A stretch of 64,000 nt of DNA from Myxococcus dinghuensis (GCF_024198235.1 NZ_JAKCFB010000045.1:1-64000); one strand, 5' to 3'; shown: positions 43,695 through 60,518, counted from the first letter of the stretch. The notes: generated from the letters alone by a model not told the origin. A program made the numbers and translations.

Positions 43695-45053
43695 ATGCAC
43701 ACGACATCCTCGATTTCGCACCTCCTCGGGCTCGGGTTGCTCCTCGCGGGAGGGGGGGCTTCGGCGGCCGCTGGGCACGCAGGCGCTGACGAGTCCCTGG
43801 TTCCCACTGCCGCGCCCCGGACCTGGACGACGAAGGTCGAGGGCATGGAGGGCGTGGGGGACGTGGCGGTGCAGGCCGACGGGCACACGGCCATCCTGGG
43901 GACCCAGGGCTACGACCTGGTCGTGGCGCGCTTCGATCCGAACGGACAGTTGCTCTGGCGGCGGCGCATCGGTGACGCCAACTACCAGCAGGGCACGGGA
44001 CTCGCGCTCGACTCGGGGGGGAACCTCGTCATCACCGGCGATTACTGGGGCGAGGTGGACTTCGGCGGAGGGCCCCTGCCCTGCCGCGGCGAGCCGGGCG
44101 TCCCGCGCACGTTCGTGGCGAAGCTCGACACCTCCGGCGGGCACTTGTGGAGTCGCTGCTTCAGCGACGGCGGGCAACAGCAGACGGGCAGCATCGTCGT
44201 CGGGCCGAACGACGACGTGCTCGTCGGCGGCTACTTCGCGGGCACCATCGACTTCGGTGACGGTCCCATCCCCGCCAACGGCACGGCGAGCCAGTTCGTC
44301 GCCCGGCTCTCCGGCGCGGACGGGGCCACCGTCTGGAGCACCCTCTACGACGCGGGAGGCGTGAGCACCCTGGGCTCCATCTCCGTGGACGCCGAGGACA
44401 ACGTCGTGGTGGCCGCCGCGTTCCTGAACCAACTGACGTACCGGGGCGTGCCGATGATCTCCACGCCGGGCTTCAACACCTTCGTGATGCGACTGGACGC
44501 GCACGGCAAGCCGCTGTGGGCCAGGGGCTTCGGCGCGGCGAACGCGCAGACGCTCTGGCGCATCGCCACGGACGACGACGGGAACATCGTGGGCGCCGGG
44601 GCCTTCATCGGCTCGGTGAACTTCGGCGGCACGACGCTCTTCAGCCCGGACGGGGACGCCTTCGTCGTGTCGCTCGACGCCGACGGCCGACACCGCTGGA
44701 GCCGCAGCTTCGGCGGTGCCGGCTTCGACTGGGCCTATGACCTCGCCGTGGACGTCGAGGGCAACGCCCTGGTGACGGGCTCGTTCAGCAGTGCCATCGA
44801 CTTCGGCTCCGGGAGACTGACGAGCCAGGGGGGCGAGGACATCTACGTCGCGAAGCTCGATCGCGAGGGACAGGCCCGCTGGAGCCGCGGCTTCGGCAAC
44901 AGCGGCAACCAGTCCGGCCTTCGCGTCGTCCCCGCGGGCCGTTGGGACGCGGTGCTGTGGGGGCGCCTGTCGGGGACGCTCGACTTCGGCTCGGGCCCCG
45001 TGAGCGGCTTCTCCCCGTCGGACACGTTCCTCACGCGCATCACCCCTCCGTGA
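43695..45053 (+). CDS. Secreted seven-bladed beta-propeller protein
   Basis: Exported protein of 452 aa; signal LLGLGLLLAGGGASAAAGHA. The mature part is built of about seven repeats of 50-55 residues with the recurring pattern (L/R)W(S/A)R-x-FG...D-x-xGN-(V/I)-x-x-(A/T)G-x-F-x-G-x-(V/I)-(D/N)FGxGPL, one incomplete repeat being at the start. This is the SBBP-type repeat common in myxobacterial extracellular proteins; it serves as a ligand or carbohydrate binding or structural module and no enzyme motif was seen. The start ATG 43695 has no strong ribosome site. It stands alone, 58 bp after the effector-binding gene and convergent with the sugar kinase. Confidence 0.88.
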   Translation: MHTTSSISHLLGLGLLLAGGGASAAAGHAGADESLVPTAAPRTWTTKVEGMEGVGDVAVQADGHTAILGTQGYDLVVARFDPNGQLLWRRRIGDANYQQGTGLALDSGGNLVITGDYWGEVDFGGGPLPCRGEPGVPRTFVAKLDTSGGHLWSRCFSDGGQQQTGSIVVGPNDDVLVGGYFAGTIDFGDGPIPANGTASQFVARLSGADGATVWSTLYDAGGVSTLGSISVDAEDNVVVAAAFLNQLTYRGVPMISTPGFNTFVMRLDAHGKPLWARGFGAANAQTLWRIATDDDGNIVGAGAFIGSVNFGGTTLFSPDGDAFVVSLDADGRHRWSRSFGGAGFDWAYDLAVDVEGNALVTGSFSSAIDFGSGRLTSQGGEDIYVAKLDREGQARWSRGFGNSGNQSGLRVVPAGRWDAVLWGRLSGTLDFGSGPVSGFSPSDTFLTRITPP

Positions 45054-45064
45054 GGCGCCGGGCC

Positions 45065-46069
45065 CTAGCGTGAGGCGGGGCGCACGGGCATCACCTGGAT
45101 GAGTTCCTCCGCACGAGGCAACCCCTCCACCGCGCCCAGCTTGCCCACGACGCGCGACCCCACTTCACAGGCGAACGTGAGGAGCGTCTGAAGCTCCTCG
45201 CGCGTCGCGGCCTGCAGCGCACGGGCTCCGCCGTACCAACCGACCAATCCGTGCAGCAGCCCCGCGACGAAGCCATCCCCCGCGCCCGTGGTGTCCACCA
45301 CCTCGACCCGCGGCGCGGGCACGTGCAGCCGCTCACCCTTCCACAGCACCAACGCGCCCTGCGCGCCCAGCGTCACGACGGGCAGCGCCACGCCCCAGCG
45401 GGCGAGCCGCTCGAGCGCCTCTTCGGGGGACTCGGTGCCGGTGACGAAGCCGATCTCGTCCTCGGAGAGCTTCACCACGGTGCACAGGGGCAGCATGCGC
45501 GCGAGCAGGGCCTTCAGCTCGGTCGTGTCCTCCCACGCGTGCAGCCGCAGGTTCGGGTCGCAGCTCACGAGGAGCCCCGCCTCCCGCGCCACGCCGAGCA
45601 TCCTCACCGTGGCCTCCCGCGCCGCGTCCTTCTGGAGGGAGTTGGAACCGCAGTGCACCGCCCGCGCGCCGCGCAGGAAGGCCGGGTCCACGTCCGCCTC
45701 GCCCAGGAGGAACTCCGCCGAGCGCGTGCGGAAGAAGGTGAAGCTGCGCTCCCCCTTCGCGTCGAGGGAGATGAACACCAGCCCCGTGCGGGCCTCCGCC
45801 GTCTGCCGCAGATGGCTGACGTCCACGCCCTCCGAGGCCAGCCGGTCTCGCAGGAAGTGTCCGAACTCGTCCGCGCCCACCACGCCGAGCATCGCGGAGC
45901 GAAGCCCCAGGCGCGCGAGCCCCACGGCCACGTTCGCCGGAGAACCCCCTGGGCACGGGCGCCACGCCTCCACCTCGCGCACGCGCCTGCCCGGCGCGGA
46001 GGGAAGGAAGTCCACCAGCGTCTCGCCGAAACACACCACGTCCAGCGGCGGCACACCCGACTCGCTCAT
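45065..46069 (-). CDS. PfkB-family carbohydrate kinase (fructokinase-like)
   Basis: ATP-dependent sugar kinase of 334 aa. N-terminal signature VVCFGETLVDFLP and the glycine motif GGSPANVAVGLARLG identify the ribokinase/PfkB family; the C-terminal signature DTTGAGDGF includes the catalytic base Asp265 and anion hole. Overall pattern (FGETLVDF, GGSPANVA) is closest to fructokinases, but the exact sugar is not certain. The gene lies 52 bp after recO on the same strand and ends 11 bp before the convergent propeller gene. Confidence 0.92.
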   Translation of the reverse strand: MSESGVPPLDVVCFGETLVDFLPSAPGRRVREVEAWRPCPGGSPANVAVGLARLGLRSAMLGVVGADEFGHFLRDRLASEGVDVSHLRQTAEARTGLVFISLDAKGERSFTFFRTRSAEFLLGEADVDPAFLRGARAVHCGSNSLQKDAAREATVRMLGVAREAGLLVSCDPNLRLHAWEDTTELKALLARMLPLCTVVKLSEDEIGFVTGTESPEEALERLARWGVALPVVTLGAQGALVLWKGERLHVPAPRVEVVDTTGAGDGFVAGLLHGLVGWYGGARALQAATREELQTLLTFACEVGSRVVGKLGAVEGLPRAEELIQVMPVRPASR

Positions 46070-46121
46070 GGCTTCTCCTCCCCGCTGTCCGCGCCCACTC
46101 GTACGAAGGGCGACGGGAACG

Positions 46122-46856
46122 TCAGTCCAGCCCCACCTGGGCCATGAAGTCCACGCTCTTGAGGCGCCGCCCGAGGTGATGCGCGATGAAGACGTTCAGC
46201 AGCCCCCGGGCCCGGGCGCGCAGGTCGGCGGGCAGCGGCGTGCGCTCCCCTTCCTGGAGCGCGCGCAGCCCGGACAACAGGGCCGCGGGCACCGCCACCG
46301 CCTCGCGAGCGCGGCCGCTGCACGGCTCGCACACGGTGCCACCATGGGCCTGGTCGAACCGGGGATGGGGACCGGGCTCCCGCCCGCAGAGAGAACAGGA
46401 GTCGAAGCGCGGCATGAGGCCCGCGTGCGCCAGCGCGGACAGCTCGAAGGCCAGCAGCGACGTGGGCCCCGCCTCCTTCGCGTCCAGCCGGGCCAGGTAG
46501 CGCTCCAACAGGACGAAGAGCTCCGGGTGCGGCTCGTGGTCCCGCGTCAGCTCGCGCGACAGCTCCACGGCGTACAGCGCGCGGGCGATGAGGGACAGGT
46601 CCTCACGGGCCGCGTAGTAGCCGGCGACGATGTCCACCGAGTCCAGGCGTACGGTCGAGCCGCGCGTCTCCACCAACTGCGCGCGCAGCCGCATGAAGGG
46701 CTCCAGCGCGCCCGCGAAGCGGCGCTTGCTCTTGCGCGCGCCGGCGGCAAAGGCCGTCAGCTTGCCGTGCTCACGCGTCAGCAGCGTGACGAGCCGGTCG
46801 GACTCGCCATAGTCCACCGTGGACAGCACGAGCGCGTCGTCGTCGTAACGCTCCAT
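46122..46856 (-). CDS. recO: DNA repair protein RecO
   Basis: Recombination mediator of 244 aa that, with RecR, loads RecA on SSB-coated single-stranded DNA. N-terminal OB fold begins with DALVLSTVDYGESDRLVTLLTREHGKL and contains GARKSKRRFAGALEPF, the conserved basic strand. The C-terminal helical domain holds the Cys4 zinc site CSLCGREPG...CEPC. Length is normal. The gene follows the small HTH membrane protein by only 9 bp and is probably in one transcript with it and tgl. Confidence 0.96.
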   Translation of the reverse strand: MERYDDDALVLSTVDYGESDRLVTLLTREHGKLTAFAAGARKSKRRFAGALEPFMRLRAQLVETRGSTVRLDSVDIVAGYYAAREDLSLIARALYAVELSRELTRDHEPHPELFVLLERYLARLDAKEAGPTSLLAFELSALAHAGLMPRFDSCSLCGREPGPHPRFDQAHGGTVCEPCSGRAREAVAVPAALLSGLRALQEGERTPLPADLRARARGLLNVFIAHHLGRRLKSVDFMAQVGLD

Positions 46857-46865
46857 GGGCGGGGT

Positions 46866-47252
46866 TCAACGCAAGGGGCTGGCGGGAAGCTTCCCGCTGA
46901 GCATCAGGAAGACGTAGACGCCCAGCGCCACGGCCGCCAGGAGCAGCGTCAGGCCCACGTACGCCCGCTTGCGGCGCTCCTGCTCGAGCTGCGCCGGCGA
47001 CGGCGCTGGCACCGCGCGGTCCACCTCCTCGTAGCGCAGCACCGCCTCCTCGGGGGACAAGCCGATGACCTGCGCGTAGGCCTTGATGTAGTTCACCACG
47101 AAGATGCGCGAGGGAAGCCGCTCCACCTGCCCGGCCTCCAACGCCGCGATGAGCGTGGGGGGAATCTTCGTCTCCCGCGCGACGTCGTCGCGCGAGAGCC
47201 CTCGGAGCTCCCGCTGCTGACTGAGGTACTTGCCGAAGTCGACGTGGTCCAC
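46866..47252 (-). CDS. RodZ-like HTH membrane protein (short form)
   Basis: Protein of 128 aa: an N-terminal Cro/C1-type helix-turn-helix (about residues 5-75; GKYLSQQRELRGLSRDDVARETKI, then IKAYAQVIGL with the FVVNYIKAYA stretch typical of RodZ), a short linker, one membrane helix (about 95-118, YVGLTLLLAAVALGVYVFLML) and almost no periplasmic part. RodZ links MreB filaments to the cell wall elongation machinery; this short form lacks the usual periplasmic domain, so an anchoring or regulatory role is inferred. It sits between tgl and recO with gaps of 18 and 9 bp. Confidence 0.8.
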   Translation of the reverse strand: MDHVDFGKYLSQQRELRGLSRDDVARETKIPPTLIAALEAGQVERLPSRIFVVNYIKAYAQVIGLSPEEAVLRYEEVDRAVPAPSPAQLEQERRKRAYVGLTLLLAAVALGVYVFLMLSGKLPASPLR

Positions 47253-47270
47253 GGGGCCCCAGATAGCAGA

Positions 47271-48032
47271 CTAGAGCTTTTCGAGCAGCCTCCGGCAGTC
47301 GTCCTTGAGCTGTTGCTCGGCGGGCTTCGCCTTCGCCTCACACGCCGCGAACGCCTGCTTGGCCACCTCCGCCTCGCCCAGCTTCGCCCGGCACACACCC
47401 TCGCGCAGGTACGCCTCGGCCACGTCGGAGCAGTTCTCCCGGAACCGGGTGAACTGGCGGCACGCGTCCTCGGAGCGCCCCGTCTCGTCGTAGATGATGC
47501 CCAGGCTGCGGTAGCCCAGGCAGAAGGAGGGGTTGGTCGTCACCGACGCCTTGAGGCTCTCCACCGCCCGGTCCGTCTGGCCCTTCTTGTACAGCGCCCA
47601 CCCCATGTTGCCCTGGGCGATGAAGGGGGTCGGATAGAGCATGTCGTTGAGGGACTGCTCGTAGAGCTTGATGGCCTCGTCGTAGCGCCCCTGGTCCAGG
47701 TGGACGTTGGCCAGGTTGGTCCGGGCCTCGGAGAACGTCGGGCGCACCTTCAGCGCGCGCTCGTAGTGCTTGATGGCCTCCGCCGGCCGAGAGAAGGCCA
47801 GGTGCAGCAGGATGCCGATCGCGTTGTTGGCCTCCGGATAGTCCGGGTCGTTCTCCAGCGACACCTGGAGCTCGCGCAGCGCCTCCTGGATCTGCCCCTG
47901 CTGCTGGGCGACGAGCGCCAGGTCGTAATGGATTTCCGCGCTGCGCCGCTCCTTCTCGGAGGGGGTGTGGGCACAGCTGGCGAGCGCCAGCAGGAGCGTG
48001 GCGGCGCAGGACGCGAGGACGGGGCGGACCAT
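47271..48032 (-). CDS. tgl: Tgl-type pilotin lipoprotein for type IV pili
   Basis: Outer-membrane lipoprotein of 253 aa with six tetratricopeptide repeats. In Myxococcus xanthus Tgl is required for assembly of the PilQ secretin and therefore for type IV pilus-driven social motility, and can be transferred between cells by contact. Signal LLLALASC has lipobox LASC (Cys19 or 20). Repeats are seen as IHYDLALVAQQQGQIQEALRELQ, NAIGILLHLAFSRPAEAIKHY and NLANVHLDQGRYDEAIKLYEQ units. Start taken at ATG 48032; a TTG three codons earlier is possible. Family assignment rests on length, repeat number and context with recO and the HTH protein. Confidence 0.88.
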   Translation of the reverse strand: MVRPVLASCAATLLLALASCAHTPSEKERRSAEIHYDLALVAQQQGQIQEALRELQVSLENDPDYPEANNAIGILLHLAFSRPAEAIKHYERALKVRPTFSEARTNLANVHLDQGRYDEAIKLYEQSLNDMLYPTPFIAQGNMGWALYKKGQTDRAVESLKASVTTNPSFCLGYRSLGIIYDETGRSEDACRQFTRFRENCSDVAEAYLREGVCRAKLGEAEVAKQAFAACEAKAKPAEQQLKDDCRRLLEKL

Positions 48033-48067
48033 GGGAACCAATCTCGACGACAGGGGTGGATGCGGGC

Positions 48068-48532
48068 TCAGAAGGCCGCCAGGAAGCGGCCCAGGGTGGT
48101 GGTGACGTTCTTCTTCTCTTCCGCGCGCGCCTTCACCGCGGGCACCTGCTTGGGGTCCTTGAAGAAGACCGGCAGCGTCTTGAGCAGCTCGTCCTGCTGC
48201 TCGGGCGGCTGGGTGCGCCAGTTGGCGTCGTCCATCATGAAGCCGAGCGACTCCACGAAGCCGAGCGCGTCGCCCTCGTCGTCCCGGTACTCGTCGCCCG
48301 TCATGTTCCGGCGGCCGGACAGGTACACCGCGCAGTCCTCGGCCTCCGCCAGGTAGAGGTACACGAACACCGCCGCGCCCTGCGCGCCCCGCAGGCCCAC
48401 CACGAAGGCCTGCGCGGGCCCGGCCTGCTTGCCGGGGATGGCCACGTGCGGCGTGTTGAGCGAGGTGTGCAGCGCGAGGATCTGCTCCCGCGTCGCGGGA
48501 AGGCCTCGATAGCGCTCGTCCAGGTTGAACAC
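48068..48532 (-). CDS. Uncharacterised cytoplasmic protein upstream of tgl
   Basis: Protein of 154 aa with no signal peptide or membrane helix. It begins MFNLDERYRGLPATREQIL and has a hydrophobic core around VVGLRGAQGAAVFVYLYLAEAEDCAVYLSG, then an acidic stretch (GDEYRDDEGDALGFVESLGF) and a Lys/Glu-rich C-terminus. I recognise no family. It is 35 bp before tgl on the same strand, so it likely shares the transcript and could contribute to the same motility or envelope process. Confidence 0.75.
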   Translation of the reverse strand: MFNLDERYRGLPATREQILALHTSLNTPHVAIPGKQAGPAQAFVVGLRGAQGAAVFVYLYLAEAEDCAVYLSGRRNMTGDEYRDDEGDALGFVESLGFMMDDANWRTQPPEQQDELLKTLPVFFKDPKQVPAVKARAEEKKNVTTTLGRFLAAF

Positions 48533-48569
48533 GACGTGTCTCTCCGTTCCCCGTTGCCCTCGGCCCGCC

Positions 48570-49301
48570 TCAGCGCGTGGAGAGGGTGAACTCCTGTGTG
48601 ACGTCCTGCGTCTCCGCCGCGGACGTCTGGAAGCGCACGAGGGGGTTGTCGATCATCACGTTCCCACCGCCCTCGTTGCCCTCGCCGATGATGACCCGGA
48701 ACACATGCTTGGGCGAATCGCTGCGCGCCCCACCGGCCGTGGTCTTCTTCGCCATCATCGTCACCACGTTGTCGCCCGGCTTCAGGTGGTTCGTGATGTC
48801 GGCGATGACCTGATCCTCGTTGCCGCGCAGTCGTCGCAGCCACTTGGAGTTGACGTACACGTCGATGTCGTAGCCCGTCATGCCCGGCACCGACTGCTCC
48901 GTCACCAGGAAGTAGCGCTGGGTGACGTGCCCGGCCGCCGGCTTCGCGGCGGGCGGCGGGGGCGTGGCGGGAGCAGTCGCCACCCCTCCCCCCTCCTGCG
49001 TGGCGGGAGCGGGCGGAGACGCGGGCTTGGCCGCCGGCGCGGTCGTCGGGGGCGGGGCCACGTTGGCGGTCGGCGTCGGGGGTGGTGGCGCGGTCGTCGT
49101 GCTCACCCGGGCCGCGTAGCCGGGGGCCTCGATGTGGACGTTGCCCGACTCGTCGATGCGGACGGTGGCCTTCTCGAACTTCTGGTTCGTCACACCGTCG
49201 ATCAGCACACCATTGAGGTAGACGGACCCGGCCAGGGAGGTCAGGGGGGACAGGGCCATCAGGGCGGCGGCGACGGCCGCGCGCGAACACCGGCGATTCA
49301 T
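48570..49301 (-). CDS. Exported proline-rich protein of unknown function
   Basis: Protein of 243 aa. Start at ATG 49301 with AAGGAG 8 nt upstream; a longer frame of 27 codons lacks support. The signal peptide reads AAVAAALMALSPLTSLAGS. A short strand-rich module (YLNGVLIDGVTNQKFEKATVRID) is followed by a Pro/Ala/Thr-rich linker (about residues 70-130) and a C-terminal domain of about 110 residues (VTEQSVPGMTGYDIDVYVNSKW, HLKPGDNVVTMMAKK) resembling a beta sandwich. It lies upstream of the tgl group; function unknown. Confidence 0.78.
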   Translation of the reverse strand: MNRRCSRAAVAAALMALSPLTSLAGSVYLNGVLIDGVTNQKFEKATVRIDESGNVHIEAPGYAARVSTTTAPPPPTPTANVAPPPTTAPAAKPASPPAPATQEGGGVATAPATPPPPAAKPAAGHVTQRYFLVTEQSVPGMTGYDIDVYVNSKWLRRLRGNEDQVIADITNHLKPGDNVVTMMAKKTTAGGARSDSPKHVFRVIIGEGNEGGGNVMIDNPLVRFQTSAAETQDVTQEFTLSTR

Positions 49302-49427
49302 GGGGTCACTCCTTGGAATCTCCAACAGTCCCGGGCACTTGCAACGCTTAGCGCACCCTGGGGAACGGGACAAGGCGCACATGCACCGGGTTGGAGCGGC
49401 CGAGGAGGCCGGGGATTCAACCGCGCG

Positions 49428-50171
49428 TCACGGCGCGGGGACGGGCTCGGCGCCCTCGCGCTGGGCCCAGGCCCAGTCGCCGCCCAGGCCATGGCCCTCG
49501 CGGAAGCGGCGGAAGTCGCGGCGCACGGCGCGCGGGTAGCGCCGGAAGCGCTCCAGCTCGCCCTGCTTCATCGCGTTGCGGATGCGGGTGGGCCCGGCGT
49601 TGTAGGCCATCAGCGCCAGCTCCAGGTCCCCACCGAAGCGGTCCTGCAGCGAGCGCAGGTAGCGGATGCCCAGCCGCACGCACAGGGCCGTGTCCGCCGT
49701 CACCTCCTCGCGCGACAGCCGCAGGCCCTCCTTCTCCGCCAGGAAGTGGAGCGTGCTGGGCTTGATCTGCATCAGGCCCCGGGCGCCCTTGTCGGAGATG
49801 GCCTCCTCCGCGAAGTCGGACTCCACGTCGATGAGGGCCAGCACCAGCAGCGGATCGTACCCCGCGCTGCGGGCCTCCTCCGCGATGGCCATGCCCAACT
49901 GCCGGCGCAGCGTCAGGCCCAGGTCCGGCGCCCGGCGCGACAGCACGGTGTCGATGAGGGACGCCTCCGGCGACGGGCTCTCCGCCGTCATCTGCCCCGG
50001 GACGACGGGCTGGACGGGGCGCTCGGCGAGGATGGGCACCAGCCGCGCGGACACGACGAGCGCCACCCCCGCCAGGAGCGGGAGTCGGGAACAACCAGAG
50101 CTGAAGGCGTGGAGTGCGTCGAAGAAGCGTGTACCCAGTGACCTCCCGCCCGTGGGGGCGGGAGGAGTCAC
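49428..50171 (-). CDS. Membrane-anchored lytic transglycosylase (SLT domain)
   Basis: Peptidoglycan-cleaving enzyme of 247 aa. An N-terminal hydrophobic segment (about residues 30-50) anchors or exports it. The SLT/lysozyme-like domain (about 90-215) has catalytic Glu117 in DVESDF, then GARGLMQIKP (GLMQ 132-135), and MAYNAGP as the third signature. It acts on periplasmic murein, yielding anhydro-muropeptides. It starts with GTG overlapping the phasin-like gene's stop (GTGA), so the two are translated together. The basic C-terminus (RRYPRAVRRDFRRFREG) is unusual. Confidence 0.93.
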   Translation of the reverse strand: MTPPAPTGGRSLGTRFFDALHAFSSGCSRLPLLAGVALVVSARLVPILAERPVQPVVPGQMTAESPSPEASLIDTVLSRRAPDLGLTLRRQLGMAIAEEARSAGYDPLLVLALIDVESDFAEEAISDKGARGLMQIKPSTLHFLAEKEGLRLSREEVTADTALCVRLGIRYLRSLQDRFGGDLELALMAYNAGPTRIRNAMKQGELERFRRYPRAVRRDFRRFREGHGLGGDWAWAQREGAEPVPAP

Positions 50172-50518
50172 TTGCGTTGCTCCAGGGCCTGGATGCGCTC
50201 GGACAGGCGGTCCAGGCGCGAGCCGAACGCCTGCAACTCCTCGCGGCGGGGCAGCTTCAGACGGGACAGGGCGGTGCGCACACGGTCCTCCACGTTGTGC
50301 TCCAGGTCCTTGCGGTGGCCTGCGAGCCGATCAGAGAACGCCTGGGCCTGGCGCTTCACCTCGTCCTGGCTCCATCCCGCCACCGCCGCCACCCGCTGCA
50401 CGGCGCGGGAGGCTTCCTCCTCGGCCGTGTTCACCGCCAGGAGCGCCTGGCTCCAGATACGCTCGAACGTTTCAGCGACGGGGTTCTTCTCTCGGGGGGC
50501 CTCGGCCTTGTTGTCCAC
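50168..50518 (-). CDS. Phasin-like coiled-coil protein (116 aa)
   Basis: Small helical protein matching the poly(3-hydroxyalkanoate) granule-associated (PhaF/PhaI, phasin) pattern: FERIWSQALLAVNTAEEEASR, then VEDRVRTALSRLKLPRREEL and a final heptad RLDRLSERIQALEQRK. Phasins coat storage granules. No PHA synthase is seen here, and whether the organism makes PHA is unknown, so lipid bodies or the cell envelope are also possible sites. Overlaps the lytic transglycosylase gene by 4 bp. Start at ATG 50518. Confidence 0.7.
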   Translation of the reverse strand: MDNKAEAPREKNPVAETFERIWSQALLAVNTAEEEASRAVQRVAAVAGWSQDEVKRQAQAFSDRLAGHRKDLEHNVEDRVRTALSRLKLPRREELQAFGSRLDRLSERIQALEQRK

Positions 50519-50686
50519 TGCGTCTCTCCAAGAGGGGGGGACCAGGCAGGCAGGCCCGGAACCTTCGACGGACCTGCCACGTAATCACACCCCTGGGGTG
50601 AAGGAAACGACAACGAGCCCCCTGCCCGTCTCCCACTTCACGCCCGGAGCCAGACAGGGGACACCTTCCGTCAACCACGCGGCGCT

Positions 50687-51172
50687 TCAGGCGCGGGGCG
50701 CGGAGGCGGAGCCGGACTTCGCGGCGCCGTTGCGGCGGATGGGCTTGAGCAGCGCGTCCACCTTGCGCGACAGCTTCGTCAGCTCCTTGTTCAGCTCCTG
50801 CAACTGCGACTGGCTGGCGACGCCCACGGCCTCGACGACCTTGGTCTGCAGCCCGTCCAGGCGCTTGCGCAGCTCGGTGCTGGCGGCGTTCACCTTCGTG
50901 CCCAGCTCCTTCACGCGCGGGTCCGCCAGGAGCTCGCCGGCCTGCAGCTTCGTCCACAGCGCCTGGGCCTCCTTCGCGGCCTCCAGACGGCGGGCGTCCA
51001 GGGCCTTCACGACCTTGCCGGCCTCGCCCTCCAGCTCCTCGATGCGCTTTTGCGCCTGGGCGAGCTGGGCCTTCAGGAAACCTTCCACGTTCGCCAGACC
51101 GCTCTTCACCGCCTCGGCGCTCGCCGCGGTGGCGTCCTGCTTCGTCGTCGTCTCGTGCTTCGTCGTGGCCAT
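50687..51172 (-). CDS. Phasin-like coiled-coil protein (161 aa)
   Basis: Second long-helix protein, Ala/Lys/Glu-rich, with heptads throughout and an end VGVASQSQLQELNKELTKLSRKVDALL that parallels the end of the 116-aa neighbour. The N-terminus is Thr/Ala-rich (MATTKHETTTKQDATAA). Excellent ribosome site GGGGAGGAA 8 nt upstream and a good promoter at 51243-51271 suggest strong expression. Phasin/PhaF-like by pattern; a nucleoid- or granule-associated role is inference. It lies 168 bp upstream of the 116-aa protein on the same strand. Confidence 0.72.
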   Translation of the reverse strand: MATTKHETTTKQDATAASAEAVKSGLANVEGFLKAQLAQAQKRIEELEGEAGKVVKALDARRLEAAKEAQALWTKLQAGELLADPRVKELGTKVNAASTELRKRLDGLQTKVVEAVGVASQSQLQELNKELTKLSRKVDALLKPIRRNGAAKSGSASAPRA

Positions 51173-51242
51173 GTCTTCTTCCTCCCCTTTTCGCCCGGCA
51201 GTGCCGGCTGACTGCTCACTGAGTCAAAACCTCGACGCCCAA

Positions 51243-51271
51243 AAATTAACGCAGCGCGCCATCAGCGTCAA
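51243..51271 (-). promoter_or_regulatory. Promoter of the 161-aa phasin-like gene
   Basis: On the minus strand TTGACG (51266-51271) is followed, after exactly 17 bp, by TAATTT (51243-51248). The start codon lies about 70 bp downstream. A strong sigma-70 match placed immediately after the rpoC terminator. Confidence 0.75.
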
Positions 51272-51316
51272 GGCGACCAGCCAGGATTGCTGGGATGACA
51301 GGGGCTGAAAACACGA

Positions 51317-51347
51317 CCGCCGCCCCGGCGAGAGGCCGGGACGGCGG
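51317..51347 (-). terminator. Rho-independent terminator after rpoC
   Basis: Stem of 13 bp with one mismatch: CCGCCGCCCCGGC (51317-51329) and GCCGGGACGGCGG (51335-51347), with a 5-base loop. On the minus strand the stem is followed by TCGTGTTTTC, giving a short U tract. Placed 43 bp after the rpoC stop. Confidence 0.8.
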
Positions 51348-51389
51348 CGGACTTCCAGGTGGCACGCCGGTCAGGCGGCCAGGAGGCGA

Positions 51390-55601
<4,212 letters not shown>

Positions 55602-55680
55602 GTTGCCTCCGAAATCTCGTGAGGCGTCCCCCGTGGGGAACGCCAGATGATTCGGGCCCCCGCCCCGGACCCGGCCGCGG

Positions 55681-55699
55681 CCACCCTCTCAGAGGGTGG
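55681..55699 (-). other. Hairpin in the rpoB-rpoC gap
   Basis: CCACCCTCT and AGAGGGTGG are perfect 9-base arms around a single C (in practice a 7-bp stem with a 5-base loop), flanked by a further GCGGCC-rich pairing. No U tract follows, so RNA processing or stability control is more likely than termination. Confidence 0.65.
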
Positions 55700-55735
55700 C
55701 GGGCGGCCGGTCAGGCGGGCGCACCGGCTCTCTTC

Positions 55736-59965
<4,230 letters not shown>

Positions 59966-60052
59966 TCTGGCTCCGGGGACGGCTGCTCGGGCGGGGCAAA
60001 CATCAATAACGCGCGGCGGCGCCGGGAAATTTGCAACTGTCAAATGGGCAAA

Positions 60053-60082
60053 GCCGGCAGCCCCCTCGCTGGGAGCGCCGGC
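60053..60082 (-). other. Hairpin (possible attenuator) between rplL and rpoB
   Basis: Arms GCCGGC (60053-60058) and GCCGGC (60077-60082) enclose a further imperfect pairing (GCCCCC with GGGAGC). On the minus strand it is followed by TTTGCCC, a weak U tract. Partial termination here would lower rpoBC relative to rplJL, as attenuators do in E. coli. Confidence 0.6.
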
Positions 60083-60143
60083 CTGCTCATCCGGTCAGGA
60101 GGCTGCCTGGGAATTCCCGGAAAACAAGCAGCCCCTGTGGAAA

Positions 60144-60518
60144 CTACTTGATGTCGACGGTGGCGCCAGCGGCGACCAGCTGGTCCTTGATCTTCTTGGC
60201 GTCGTCCTTGTTGACGCCCTCCTTGACCGTCTTGGGCGCGCCCTCGACCAGGTCCTTGGCCTCCTTCAGGCCCAGGCCGGTGATCGCGCGGATCTCCTTG
60301 ATGACGTTGATCTTGTTGGCGCCGGCGTTCGACAGCACCACCGTGAACTCCGTCTTCTCCTCGACAGGCGCCGCAGGGCCGGCAGCCGCGGGACCCGCGG
60401 CAACGGCGACGGCGGCGGCGGAGACGCCCCACTTCTCCTCCAGCGCCTTCACGAGGTTCGCGGCCTCGATGATGGTCAGGCCGGAGAGCTGCTCAACGAT
60501 CGCATTCAGGTCAGCCAT
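60144..60518 (-). CDS. rplL: 50S ribosomal protein L7/L12
   Basis: Acidic stalk protein, 124 aa, recruiting translation factors. N-terminal dimer domain [27 protein letters not shown], Ala/Pro-rich hinge and C-terminal domain with EKTEFTVVL and [24 protein letters not shown], the elongation-factor-binding surface. ATG 60518 with AAGGA 9 nt upstream. Always made in excess over L10; the hairpin in the 102-bp gap upstream may contribute. Confidence 0.98.
   Translation of the reverse strand: MADLNAIVEQLSGLTIIEAANLVKALEEKWGVSAAAVAVAAGPAAAGPAAPVEEKTEFTVVLSNAGANKINVIKEIRAITGLGLKEAKDLVEGAPKTVKEGVNKDDAKKIKDQLVAAGATVDIK

Noticed and set aside
50588-50600. CACCCC/GGGGTG palindrome between the two phasin-like genes
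   Set aside because: The arms leave a single-base loop and there is no T tract; could be a protein site but nothing supports it.
60038-60043. TTGACA on the minus strand upstream of rpoB as a -35 box
   Set aside because: At 17 bp spacing the sequence is GC-only, with no usable -10.
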